Assembly (NCBI RefSeq): GCF_030035675.1
Contig: NC_084493.1
Coordinates: forward strand, 20,995,822 to 21,059,821
Direction of reading: 5' to 3'
DNA: 64,000 bases
Source of the DNA: Rhineura floridana
Lineage: Eukaryota; Chordata; Lepidosauria; Squamata; Rhineuridae
The notes beneath the pieces are model-generated. The model searched no databases and was not told the DNA's origin. It saw only the letters and a list, made by a program, of their open reading frames with translations. Shown here one piece after another: positions 32,895 through 45,300 of the stretch (positions within the stretch are counted from its first letter, which is position 1; the number at the start of each line of letters is the position of its first letter). A program made the translations under genes and the position numbers.

Positions 32895-33000
32895 GCCTAA
32901 TTTTCAGCAGGCTGCAATCTATATACTTACCTGTGAGTAAAGCCCATTGGATATAGCAGAGCTTACCCTTGAGTAAACATTCATTGGAATATGCTGTTAG
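32895..33000. repeat. Interspersed repeat of the CCATTGA/TTACT family
   Basis: ACTTACCTGTGAGTAAAGCC, CATTGGATATAGCAGAGCTT and ACCCTTGAGTAAACATTCAT. Confidence 0.5.
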
Positions 33001-33149
33001 AAAACTGCAAGGGAGTGGGGAGAGAAAGGCAGGACACAACATGAAGTGCTGAGCTAAAAGTCACAAGTGACAGGAGCAGCTGGCATACCATGTGCTTTTT
33101 GTGCTATTACTAGACCCACCAGAGGTCTTCTCATACAGTACGTTTCAAA

Positions 33150-33318
33150 TCCCCTTAGCCATGGAGCTCATGAGGTGGCCTTGGGCCAGGCATTGTCTCT
33201 CAGCCTAACCTACCTCATGGGGCTGTTGTGGCAATTAAAATGGGGAGAGGAGAACCATGTTTGCACGCCACCTTGAGCTTCTCAGAGGACAGGTGGGACA
33301 TAAATCTAATAATAATAT
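33150..33318 (+). repeat. tRNA-derived SINE, 3' two thirds
   Basis: CATGGAGCTCATGAGGTGGC, CTCAGCCTAACCTACCTCAT, GCCACCTTGAGCTTCTCAGA and GGTGGGACATAAATCTAATA. Its A/T tail is the target of the next element. Confidence 0.8.
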
Positions 33319-33321
33319 TAA

Positions 33322-33655
33322 TTAGGGTTGCCAGGCTCCTGGTCTGAGACTGATCCTGTATCTTTAGAAGAGGTCAGCCAAGCGCAGTTGTTCTTGCAAC
33401 TCTGTAACGGGAAAAGCCACAAGGTGGAATTCTCCCTCCCCCCTCCACAACTTTTAAAGATACAGAAGACCTCTTGGAGGCTGGGCCTGGCAACCAAGAG
33501 GTCTTCTGTATCTTTAAAAGTTGTGGAGGGGGGAGGGAGAATTCCACCTTGTGGTTTTTCCCATTACAGGGTTGCAAGAACACCTGCACTTGGCTGACTT
33601 TCTCTTCTCCTAAAGATACAGGATCAGTCTCAGGCCAGGAACCTGGCAACCCTAA
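33322..33655. mobile_element. Foldback (hairpin) DNA element with mirrored arms
   Basis: Two arms of about 155-160 bp in inverted order. Ends TTAGGGTTGCCAGG and CCTGGCAACCCTAA; a stem meets at CTCTTGG (33471-33477) and CCAAGAG (33494-33500) around a 16-nt loop. TATTAA flanks it at 33316-33321 and 33656-33661, a likely target duplication inside the SINE tail. The loop carries GCCTGGCAACC (33485-33495), a copy of the terminal sequence, so the element probably arose from two head-to-head copies of a smaller unit. No transposase. Both strands carry nearly the same 89-100 codon frame, which is a mirror effect. Confidence 0.9.
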
Positions 33656-33999
33656 TATTAATAGAAGGGAATACAAGTGAATGGATCAAATATCCCCAGT
33701 AAGAATTAAGAGAGAGATGGAGATGGACAGATGGAAGGAAGAAAAGGCAACAGGGGCCTACAGCACTCATCAAAGCCTAACGGAAGGGTCTCATGAATAA
33801 AGATGCTCATTGAGGGCAACGTCTCAACATGCAGATTATGGAGGACAGCCTTAGGTGGTAGAACTGAGGAGAATTGCCTCCCTGAGACCCCAAAACATAG
33901 TCCCAAGGGCGAGGAAAGTGCTGTTGCTTCCTTAAGGGAGATTTATGGCCTCATGTGTGAGAGAACCATATTAAGAGATTGGAGCCCAGCAGCCATTCA

Positions 34000-35858
34000 T
34001 TGTTAGATGGTTTTATTTGAAATACTTTGAAGTAAACATTATAGCAAGGCACAAATGCCACTGCAGATTAAATAGATATGTGATGGCTTGGGAGGGACAC
34101 GCCCCTCCCCACCCCCTGCTATTGATACTATAGCTAGGCTACCTTGTAAAACATTCCCTAGACTAAAATGTACACAGTATCAAAAAATACAAAGGGTTTT
34201 TATCAAAACACGTTTCAGACGAGAAAGTGAGCAATTCAAATGCAATAAGATAAATAGGGTTTTTTTTCCTTTTTTAAATTATTTATAGTAAACAATGAGC
34301 AGGGTTCTTACTCAAAACATAAAAACCGTATAAAAAAAGTTAAGTATTACATGAAGCATGAGGAAAAAGCACACATGAGGTGGGGGGAAATGGCACAGAT
34401 GGGGGACCAGTCAATGCAAAAGTGTGAAAAGAAAATTGCAGAGTCAATTCAGCTAACTGAGTAAAGGCCGGGGGGTGCGAGAGAGAGAATGTGCTAAGGA
34501 GTGGGAGCACTTGGAAGAGGGTGGGGGCAGTGAGATCTCCTGGAGCAACCTTCTTAGGTACCAGCCACTCTCTCATCCTCACTTTGCTGTGGCATAGTGT
34601 GATCTGGAATGCACCATTCCAAAACAATGATAGGAGGCTGATCGCGTGGTGGTAGGGTCTTTCTTGAATACTGTTTCTCCTGCAGTGCCTTTTTACATGA
34701 TTGTAAGTCTTACAGGATGGTCCTGCTCTGGCTGATACAGCAAGAGAAGGAACCAAACACAGACAGAACAATATGCTAAGCTGACGAGGGAGAATCTTGA
34801 ACGCCTGGCTTGGATCACACAGGGCCTGGGTGGGCAAGGTTAGGTGAGCAGCAAGCCATGGCAGCAAGCAGTCCCCATCTCCCCCCCCCCACGTTTGTGA
34901 TATAGACACTTGTGCAGACATTTACTGGTGCAGATGTTTACACCGTGTATGTGCCCTAATTCTCATTTAAAGGCCATATGACCAGCGGGAGACATATGTG
35001 ATAGACTACTGAATGTCTATCACCGATACTCCCAGGTCACATGTGCGCATGTGGGGCAATGGCTCAAGCAGATAAAATTATACTTTTAACTTGCAATAAG
35101 CTGCAGTGCAACCTGGTCCAGTTCTGAACACAGAAAGCTCCAATTTAGGCACCACTGTAATGATGCACCTACCCAAAGGGAAGATGCTGAGAATGATTGT
35201 GTACAAAAACACACATACTGGGAAGATAAAACTCCAATTTGTGCAAAATTTAACACACACAAGACTAAAATTTAGTGGCATTGAATCTCTTACCAAAAAA
35301 GAGAGAGAGCTAGTTTTGATTTTTGGATCATATTCATGGAGTATCTGAAAAGGGTGGCATGATTTTAGGGCAGGAAAGCCTCAGTGGATTCACATCTCGG
35401 GAGAAAGAGTTAACACAAGTTTTGCAGCCAGGAGAGAACGTCTGGCAGACTTGGACAAGGAAATTAATTCAAAGGCAATGCTCTTTGTGAAAAAGAAGAA
35501 AAGGAACAGGTGAGGCTGAGTTGTTGGCTGATGCCTTTAGTGGAACAAGAGTGCTCCTGTTGTTCCTGGGAGGGGAAGAAGAAAAAAAGACACACTCACA
35601 CAAAGCAGAAAAGTGCTCCTTACCCTGAAGGTTCAAGACATGGTTCAGCTGGGCATCCTCTTCACACATTCTATTCCCCTAGCCCCTCATAACTGTTACA
35701 AACTCAGTGCTCCAGAGATGGTGGCAATTTGTTGTTTTGATTTCCCTTACTAATGAAAGTGAATGGAATGCTGCACCCATTCCATGAAATCAACATGTTT
35801 AAGAATCCCCACCTCCACCCCTCTCCAATCAACATCTACAAGGAGGCAAAACACACTC
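34000..35858 (-). other. ZNF592: ZNF592 3' UTR (inferred)
   Basis: About 1.85 kb after the ZNF592 stop with none of the window's repeats, ending at an AATAAA on the minus strand (34017-34012). Repeat-free length beside repeat-rich introns fits a transcribed 3' UTR. A 193-codon open frame here (34921-34340) has no recognisable domain. Confidence 0.55.
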
Positions 35859-36362
35859 TTAAATATTTGGAGATTTTGAATGTTTGTTCTGAGGGTTGGG
35901 CTTCTCTGTGTCACAGGACATAGGATCACCCTCAGAGTCTTTGCTCTTTGAACCATCTTCTTCCTCTTCCACAATGTTTGTCTCCCTGTTCATCTCTACA
36001 AGTCCATTCTCGCTTGTCTCCATTTCTAGACCCTCTTTTTCATAATCTTGTTCTGGCTCCTCTTGTTCCTCTTCCTCCCCCTCCTCCTCTGGATCTTTCA
36101 CTTTGTGAACAATGAAGAGGTGCCTATTCAAAGAGATGTGAGATGTGTAACACAAGCCACAGAGCAGGCACTGATAAGTGGAGCTGTCTGTCTTGTGCCG
36201 AGGTATGTGTTCCAGAAATTCAGTCTCCATGGCTGTTGCAAATCCACACTTTGCGCATTTCCAATGTGCTTTCAGTTTTTTTGCTGGTGGATCTTCAGAT
36301 CCCGATGCTGTAGTTTCCATCTGGTCCAAACCATCTGCAGATACCCTCTTTGGAGATTTTGC
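35859..36362 (-). CDS. ZNF592: ZNF592 last coding exon
   Basis: 168 codons including stop, phase 0 start ([11 protein letters not shown]). Two C2H2 fingers: [21 protein letters not shown] and [21 protein letters not shown]. Then a long acidic tail ([14 protein letters not shown]), METSENGL and the end KSPNI. Confidence 0.95.
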   Translation of the reverse strand, partial: AKSPKRVSADGLDQMETTASGSEDPPAKKLKAHWKCAKCGFATAMETEFLEHIPRHKTDSSTYQCLLCGLCYTSHISLNRHLFIVHKVKDPEEEGEEEEQEEPEQDYEKEGLEMETSENGLVEMNRETNIVEEEEDGSKSKDSEGDPMSCDTEKPNPQNKHSKSPNI

Positions 36363-39300
36363 CTATGAAACAAACACATGACTTTGTTGCACCAATCTGC
36401 ACCAGAAGGGACTGATTCAGCCTACCATGGATGCCATGCCCATGCAAAGAGAGATTCTCATGGGGCAGCCCTGACCAATCAGGTGCCCTTCAGAAGTTGT
36501 TGGACTACAACTCCCATCAGATCCACCTAGCATGGTCAGTGGTCAGAGACAATAGGAGTTGGAGTCCAACAACATCTGGAGAGCACCAGGCTGGGGAAGG
36601 CTGCCATGTGCTATCACATACCTTACAGCAATGCCATTATGGGGCAGAGGAAGGTGGATGCAATTCCTGTAACTTGATCTACTCTTCTACCTTTTCAAGG
36701 AACACACTCAGTCCACAATGGTCTCATGGTGGACTGGACTGAGCCACAGATTGCTCACCAAATCTGATCTATATATACACACCAGGGATGGGAAATCTGT
36801 GGCCCTCCAGATGTTGCTGGACTCCAACTCCCACCACCCATAACCCTTGGCCATGCTGGCTGGGACTAATGGGAGTTGTAGTCTGGTGGGTCCAAGGTAC
36901 AGACACAAAATAAATGGAGCAGCATTTTGGGAGGAACACTGTTGTGTCCAATCCTTTGTATAAAAAAGGATTAAAGCAGCTCGAAGTGGATCCTTATTCC
37001 TAGTATATGAAGTGCATTAATTCCTCTTTAATTCATTATTCTTCAGGCTGAAAATTCTGTTCCATATTTTACCATGCCAAAAGATGTCCAACATAACCTA
37101 CCATCAGCACTCCAGAAGCCTCCTATCCCCTCTTACAATCTGTCTGGAGATCTTCCATTTAATGACTCTCTTTGTCAGGATTTTAACTTGGATTCTTAAG
37201 TGCACAGGATTTTAAATTTAACAAGGAAACTCCTATTAATTTCGAAATTAAACTGCACCCCCCATTAATGAACGTAATTCAAAATTACAGGCTCATCTGG
37301 GATATAAAAGTCTCAGATGTTCATTGTGGCTGCCTGAGACTAAAGGCCTCAGTGCATGCTCAGAAAGGTTTTGTGAAGACTAGAGGTAATTTACAGGATC
37401 TATGTGCTCAGAGGATCTAGGAACCAGATGGGCTGAAATTTCTCTACAAATTAAGAAACATTTTTTTTTTAAATGGGAGATCAAGCAGTTCCTCCCAAAC
37501 CCAAGAGATTCCGTTTTGTATTTATATCTATAAAGAACTCTAGTCCTCATGGAAAGAGAAAGCTGAAAATGAATTCCACAGACAACACAAGAAGGACAAC
37601 ACTTGAAGATGGTCACAAAACAGGGGATTGCAAGCGAGATTAATTTCATAATATTTAAGTACAATATTGTAGATTACTTTTGTCAAGTCTTCTGCTGGAG
37701 CTTTGGTTTTGGATATCTGGGAAAGGTCTGGGTTTTTGATGCCGTGCATGAGGCTGATATGGCTCTCCAGCATAGACAGCTGCGGAAACGTCTGAATTTC
37801 ATCTGTGCAGTACCTTAAAAATACAAAGCAAGACAGTATCTTTAATATTACAAGTATTCTGATTCTCATTCCTTACCATCCCTCCCTTCTTCTTCCTTCT
37901 CTCTGTTGTCTCCGCCACCATCAATGTTTTGATTGCAAGCTCCTTGGGGCAGGAAACTGCCTGTTTACACAAGTTCCTCAAAAATGAACATGTAATTCCA
38001 CGTGTTAGGATTCCAGGGTAGTTTTGGTTCATGGGATAATCTGCAGAAATGACCTACTCTCCACCACCACCAAATGGCTTTGCATATCATATATATACAT
38101 CCACAGTCAAGAGCCATTCATGAAGGTACAAATTTTATTTCTGTTCCAGCAATACCAAAGGTAATCCTGGCCCATTGTACAGATCGTATTTGTGCAATGA
38201 GAAAGGATGCTTCCCTTCTAGATAACTAATAACAGCTTTGCATGAGAGGAGGGTCTGTTTTGTCTAAGTGTCTGGGTAGGAACTGCAGTGTCAACATTTG
38301 TGCCCACATCATTGAAACTTTGAAGACTAAATCACCAGATACACAGTACATTCTGTTGTCCATGTGCATCAACGAAAGTCACGTTTCTGCTCAGAATCAG
38401 AATCTCCTTGGCCATGGAGTTCATTTTTTAAAAAGTGTTGTATTTGTATATGATATCATTATAATGAAAGGACTTAATCTCCATATTTTATGTACAGTTA
38501 TTTAAGCAGTAAAATGCTGGCATTTAAGTATGTTTATTCATCAAACTATTAATATTGCAATACATTCAGTGCATAACAGCATTTTACAGAGTTACACTGG
38601 AGGGTCCATTTTAGCAGTTAACAGCGACTGGTAGACCTACAGGAAATGTATTTAGGCTAGCTATGGGGTACCTTTGGCCCTCCAGATGCTGTTGAATTAC
38701 AATCCCCATCATCCCTAGCTACTGGCCATGCTTGCTGGGGCTGATGGGAACTATAGTTCAGCAACATCTGGAAAGCCAAAGGTTACCCACCTGATTTAGG
38801 TGTTTGCCTCATCTGTATCCCCACCAAGGAGCTCAGAGCAGCCTCTCGTTTTATTCTTACAACCACCCTGTGAGTAAGCTAGCTTAAGAGATAGTGATTT
38901 ACCCAAGGTCAGTTTGGTGACTTTGAACTTGGATCCCCCCATTCCAAATCAGGCACTCTAACTACTACACCACACTAGCTCTAACAAAATGAGTGTAAAT
39001 GGAACTAACCATTCTACAGTTAGTTAGATACAGCCCAGTGCTTAATGCTTAACATCTTACATTCTTTTCATGGGATCTAGCTGGGAAACCTAAGAATATA
39101 AGAGCCTGCTGGATCAGGCCAATGACCCATCTAGTCCAGCATCCTGTTCTCACAGTGGCCAACCAGATGCTTCAGGGAAGCCTGCAAGCACAACTTGAGT
39201 GTGAGAATTCTCTCCCTCCTGTGGTGTCCAGCAACTGGTATTCAGAAGCATGCTGCCTCCAACAGTGGAGACAGAGCATAGCCATAATGGTAGTAGTAGA

Positions 39301-42300
39301 CAGGGCCTTTTCTGTGATGGCACTCAAATAGCCTACCACTGCCCACTTTTTGATGGGCACCAAATACTATATTGTTCCAGCAAACCTTTTTTTAAAAAAA
39401 GAAATGTGGGTTATTTTCACTTTAGCTTTTAGAATGCTTCAATTTGTGATTGTGTTTTGATGCTCTTTCATATTATGTATTACTGTGGGATTCTTAAAGA
39501 TCCATCTCAAGACCCATATACATTTTTAGGGGTGGGAAGAAAGTTGTATGCTCACCAGCAGGTGTAAACTTTCTTTGCTGTATCATGGTTATTGCGTACG
39601 TGTTTGCGCAGATTATTGGTGGTGCTGAATGACCGCTCACACTGCCGACAGGGATATCTCTTCACATTCTATGAAAGGAATGAAAGAGTTAGTTCTGACA
39701 GCAAGAATGAATTACATCTTTTAAAAAATCTTTGGTCTGGCAAGTAGCGATAGGCTCATATCCTAGAAGAGGGCAACTACGCACAATATAAAAACAATGC
39801 ACTTGCAGTGCATCTGCCAGTATCCTTGACTGAGGAAATGCACATTTGCACTATTGTGAGATTTAGCTTTTATTAGATTTGAACATCGCTTCTCACTAAG
39901 AAGGTCCTGGAGCAATTTACAATCAACATTTTTTTACAAAATACAATAATAAAACCCCCCAAAACATTAAACAGTACAGTCAAATCATTGGTGCTGCCCA
40001 AATGTGCGGGAACACATAAATGTCTTTGCCTGTTGCCAAAACGCTTTTAAAAGTTTTTAGATGGGTTTCAAATTGTTTTTAGGGTATGGTCTGAAGGCAC
40101 ATGAGGCCACTGCCTTGCTGAGCTAAGCAGATCTGGGTCTGGTCATCACCTAGATAGGAGACCACTTGGGAATGACATGTATGCCGCCTTGGGTTCTATC
40201 GTAAAATAAAGGGGGGGATGTAAATGTAAGAAAATTAATAAATAATATATATTTTTAATTATTTTAAACTTGCTACGGTTTTAACATTGGACTCCTTTGG
40301 AAGGGTAGTAAATACGATGACAAGGGTTGGCATCAGGCAGGCACTTCGCTGAAGAGCCAAAAGAGTTGTAGACGAAGCTTATGGGAAGAGGAACAAATAT
40401 AGCTTCCATGTTTCACGTAGGCCTTTACCTTTCCATGGCTTTTCTTCATATGAGACACATACGATTCTCGGTCAGGGAGGCACTGTGAACACTCCCGACA
40501 TGTCCAGCTGCAGGGTTTTGGCTTGAGCTTTGATTCTGGGCTCGTGTCTTTTGCGGGCAAGGTGGTCTGGGAAGTACCATTGATTATTGACAGCTCCTTT
40601 GACACTGGCAGGACACTGCTGCTAGCTGCCGTCTCCGCCTTCTGTCGGAAACTAGCAAGGTCCTCAGGATTCTCAGGGACCCCATGGACGCTCTAATGAA
40701 CAAAAATCAAGAAGTCAAACCTCTGCATGATAGCAGAGCAAAGTGAAGTTGCCCAGACTTTCTCCTAAAATAGTTGGAAAACGACTCTGCTAAACAAAAG
40801 CTTCAGTATATCACTTTCCATCCCCGTTTTTAACGCAGCCACAACTAAGATAGAGATGATGTCCAAACTAATTGGTTATGATAACTTTGGCACAGTTGTT
40901 TTCATTCTGTCAACATAACGAGAAGCAATGCTGCCCATGGCTCCTACTGAGAGGAAGGGCAGGATATAAATCAAATAATAAAATAAATAGAGTGTTTAGC
41001 TTTATATTTTAACAGAATATCATGTTCGTTGTGTTTGCAGCAGAAAAGGTTGCATTCACCATTTGGAAAGACTGTGAAGAAGTACTGTAGTGTGCTCCTC
41101 GTGTGTAAGACATTGCTTCTTGATTTGATCAAACCAACATTTGCAGTTATATCTGAACTGACAAACTACAGTTTGTACAAGCTCTCCAAACCAGGATTGC
41201 AAATCCCAGTTTGAAGTTTAGGAGTGTGTAAGCACAGCGCTTGTTCATAATCCTCCATGCCAACTTCAGGCTTGGCAGGGGGGATGTTAATTTTGGAAAA
41301 TTGTACTCGTTTATACTCAATCTTTGAAGCACTACGAAGATTGGTGGGGGGAATGCTTTTAAATACATGTTTGAATTGAGCCTTGGTGCTCCTCTTTTAC
41401 AGGCCAAGAGCATGTTCAGAGGATCATCTGAATTTCAGCCTAAGTGTGCCACTTTAAAACTAATAAATGTATTATGCCTTGAGTCTACCTTATCAGACGC
41501 TTGACTGACTTGCATAATCTTTGTGTATCTTAACAGCTGCTGATGCTACAGCAAACTGAGCAACCTTATTTGTAACAATTTCATCCATATCTGTCAAGAG
41601 ATGGAGCAATTTTTGCTGACTTAGCTAAGAGGACTTTCTAGTGAGTAAGGATGTGATATTTCTCTCGTGAAAGGCAACGTATAAACAGATAATGAGGAAG
41701 ATTCTGAATTTTGTCATCGGTCCCTTTTGTGACTGCTGGTGGCATTGTCTGAACTCATGAAAGCTCTTCTCCAAGTACAGAGATGACAGATGGTATCCAA
41801 GACCATGCTGTTTTCTTTTAAGACTAAAAAACATGGGGAAAATTTAACTGGATGCTGCTGCTAAATCATTCTGCCTCTCCAAGACCTGATTTGAATAGTG
41901 CCTTTGTAAAATATTCTGTGCTTGTGGAAAGCTTGAACATCAGGAAGAAAAGAAGTCTAGCCAATAACCCAAGGGTGAGGAACCTGCAGCCGTCTAGATG
42001 TTGTTGGATTACAACTTCCATTATCCCTACCACTGGCCATGCTGGCAGGGGCTGATGTGAGTGATAGTTCAACAACATCTGGAGAGCCACAGATTCTGCA
42101 CCCCTGCCATAACCTATGCATTAGTTTTCTGCAAGCAGGGAGTTTCGGAGGTGTGAAGAGAATTTGCATACACAATCACCCACTTATTTATTGGAAGAAA
42201 TTTTGTGTCACCCTTCAATCATATTCCCAGGGCAGTTTACAAAAAGAACAGTTAAAATGTATAAAGACACACACTCTCTCTCTAAGCTAAAAACCAGAGA

Positions 42301-45300
42301 ATTATAAAAGAAGTATAAAACAGCTAGCAGGCTGAAAACTGCATTTTAAAAGCTTGAGAAGATAAAAAGTTCTTTGGCGCTGAAAAGATAGCATTCCACA
42401 ACTGGGTCACTATGAAAGAGAATGGTTCACAATTGGAGTGCCACGACCAAGAAGGCCCTCTTTATGGTAGCCAATGGCCTGATATCGGATGGTAGGAGCA
42501 CCTATACGAAGCCCTCCATTGACGGTCTTCTTGCATGGGTAGGTACAAATGGAGACATGTGATTCTTCAAGTACCCTGGTCTTAAGCTGGGCATTCTGAG
42601 TTGGGCCCAAAAATGGACTGGGAGCCAGTGCGATCAGCACAATACAGGCATAAGAAGATAACACCCAGTCCCAGAGTAAGATCTAGTTGCAGCAAATACT
42701 TAGACTCTAATGCAATACATTTCTGGGAGGACTGTTTTACATGCCTTCTTTAAATTGGTTTAAGGGCTGCTTGTGATGATATCAATAGTGGGTAAAAGAA
42801 AGGTAGCCCATGCATTTCATGCAAAGTTTAAAATATGGAAGGTAGAAGGGGTTCTTGCATAGACATAGGACCATCTACTGTCACCAACCTTAACATGCTG
42901 CATTAGCTGCAGTTTCTGCATATAGACCAGCTGACACTGTGGACATTTGAACACTCCCACCATCAGCCTGTTGGCATTTTGCTGGAAGTGCTCCTGCAGA
43001 AGCCTCTTCTTGTTAAAGACTGTCTCGCAAGAGCATTTGTAGATCACCCTGGAACAATTCAAAAATGAAATTCACAATTAAATTTTACTCTTACTAACTA
43101 AAATACACCAATGAAAGAAGACGAACTGCAATTGCAACAAAATGCCTTGGAAATAAATATTTCACAGAAAACAATGAGACATAAAACCTGCACTGCCAGC
43201 CAACATATACTTGCAATGTGCTCTTCAGAAACACTGAATTGCACAGGACCCAAAATTATAACAGATATATATATCCAAACAGAGAATGCAATGAGATTTA
43301 CTCACTTATGCTGGTAAAACAACTATGGTTTGAAAGACAGTATATGCAAAAGTCACCTCCTACATTACCGGTTGTGCTAATTTATTTTAATTTGTAGTTA
43401 TCTTCCCTGGACCAAGGCCTCTGCCTGTAGCTTCCACTACTGTTGATCTAGTCTAGTGCACAAGAGTAACAAAGTAGTTTCACAGAGTTATAGAGTTGGA
43501 AAGGACCTTGGAGGACATCTAGTCCCAACCCCTTGCTCAATGCAGGATCCACAATGCAGTATGCAACTAGAGCAGGGGTGGGAAGCTTTAGGGCGGGGGG
43601 AGGGCAGATCTTTATCTGGCCTCACCCCATAGGTCAACTTTTGACAGGTGGGCAGGGCCTCCCTGCATGTCTCCTTTCCACCTCTTGTGTCAGAGGTGGA
43701 AAAGGAAAGTGTGGGGATACTTGGAGGGCAGGTAGGCATAGTTTCCCCAAAACAGTCTTGCAGGCCAAATGGAGAGGTCTACCAGACCAAGTATGGCCCG
43801 TGGGCTGGAGGCTCTCCCCCCCCGAACCAGAGCATCCCCAACAGATGGCCATCCAGCCTCTGCTTCAATACACCCAGCGAAGGAGACCCCATGTGTTCCC
43901 ACTGTCAAGTAGCTCTTACCATTAGGAGGTTTCTCCTCATGGTTATCCAAAATCTGCTTCCCTGCATTAACCATCCATTGGTTCTAAACTGCCCTCTGCA
44001 GCAACAGAAAACGTGTCTGCTCTATCTTTTGCATGACAACCCACACCAATGTCTCCCTTCACATTTTTTCTTCTCCAGGCTAAAAATACTGGGTCTTCCA
44101 AATGTTCCTTGTACAACTTAAGTTTCCAGACCCTTCATCATCTTGGTCACTCTCTTCTGGACATGCTGCAGATCAGGAATGGCAAGGTGCATCGCAGCTA
44201 ACCACAGACACAGTTCCTTATGAAGCTAGGCATACTCTGGGACACAGGTGGATGGCATTAGCAGTGAGTATTCTCTGGCCTTGATGGCTGGACAGCATAT
44301 TGCTAACCGGCATATAGGCAGTACACAAAGAAAACACACAGTATTATGCAGAGCGCAGGGGATGGCTGCACACTAACAAACAGATGATGAAAAACTACTC
44401 CTTGCTTATGCACAAGTCTAAGGAACAAATGGACTACATGACTAAATCTTAAAATAATTAGCAAGCTAGATTTGTACACAGTCTTCCATTTCTTTCAAAG
44501 AAAAAGTGTGCAGATCCTACTACTAAGGTTTCTCTGCAATGCAACACAATTCAGTGTCTCTCTCCACCTATACTTAGGTCGGAAAGGCTCCTGTAAATGT
44601 GGGGCCCTGGAGAGACAAGCCGGTGTAGAAGGCAAACTGGGCACAGAAGAGAAATTCCAGAATAGCATTTCCCAGCCTAATGCCCTCCAGATGTTGTTGG
44701 ATTTCCAGCTCCAGCCAGCATGTCCAACGGCCAGGGATTATGGGAGCCGTAGTCCAAAATATTTGGAGAGCACCAGGTTGGGGGAGGCTGTTCCAGAACT
44801 ATCAAGGGCACTGCGTGTATATTTACCCAGACAGACACTTACTGAGATGTCTTATGAGGTTCTGCAGGGTGCTGACTAGTAATGTGAGCAGTGGTGCTGT
44901 CTGCAGACTTGAAGGCCATAGGGCAGAACGAACACTTGTGGAAGACTTCACAGTGTTTCTCGTGAATGTGCACTTTCAGCATAGCTTGCGACATGAAGAC
45001 AACCCCACAGTGAGTGCACCTGGAAAAAGAGAGAGTTAAAACTCAGCTCTGCAAGCAACAACATTTACAAACACTCACTCTGAGATTTCCATGAAGTTTC
45101 AAGAAATGGGGACCAACCCAGGTTTGCCTCGTTGAATCCTTTGCAGGTGACCTGCAGAGAGTAGTGGAATTCACATATTGCACAACAGTGGATGATGGTG
45201 TGAACTATTGTGGTAAGGCAAAAGGATTCACAAGAAACAACAACAAATGCAACACTATCTACATTAGGGGTCAACTACATTTGGTTCTTAAATATGGGTG

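Noticed and set aside
34340-34921. 193-codon minus-strand frame downstream of ZNF592
   Set aside because: Lies in the inferred 3' UTR; Pro/Ser/Leu composition and no recognised domain.
43533-44121. Overlapping 130- and 157-codon plus-strand frames
   Set aside because: They lie on CR1 and hAT repeat sequence.
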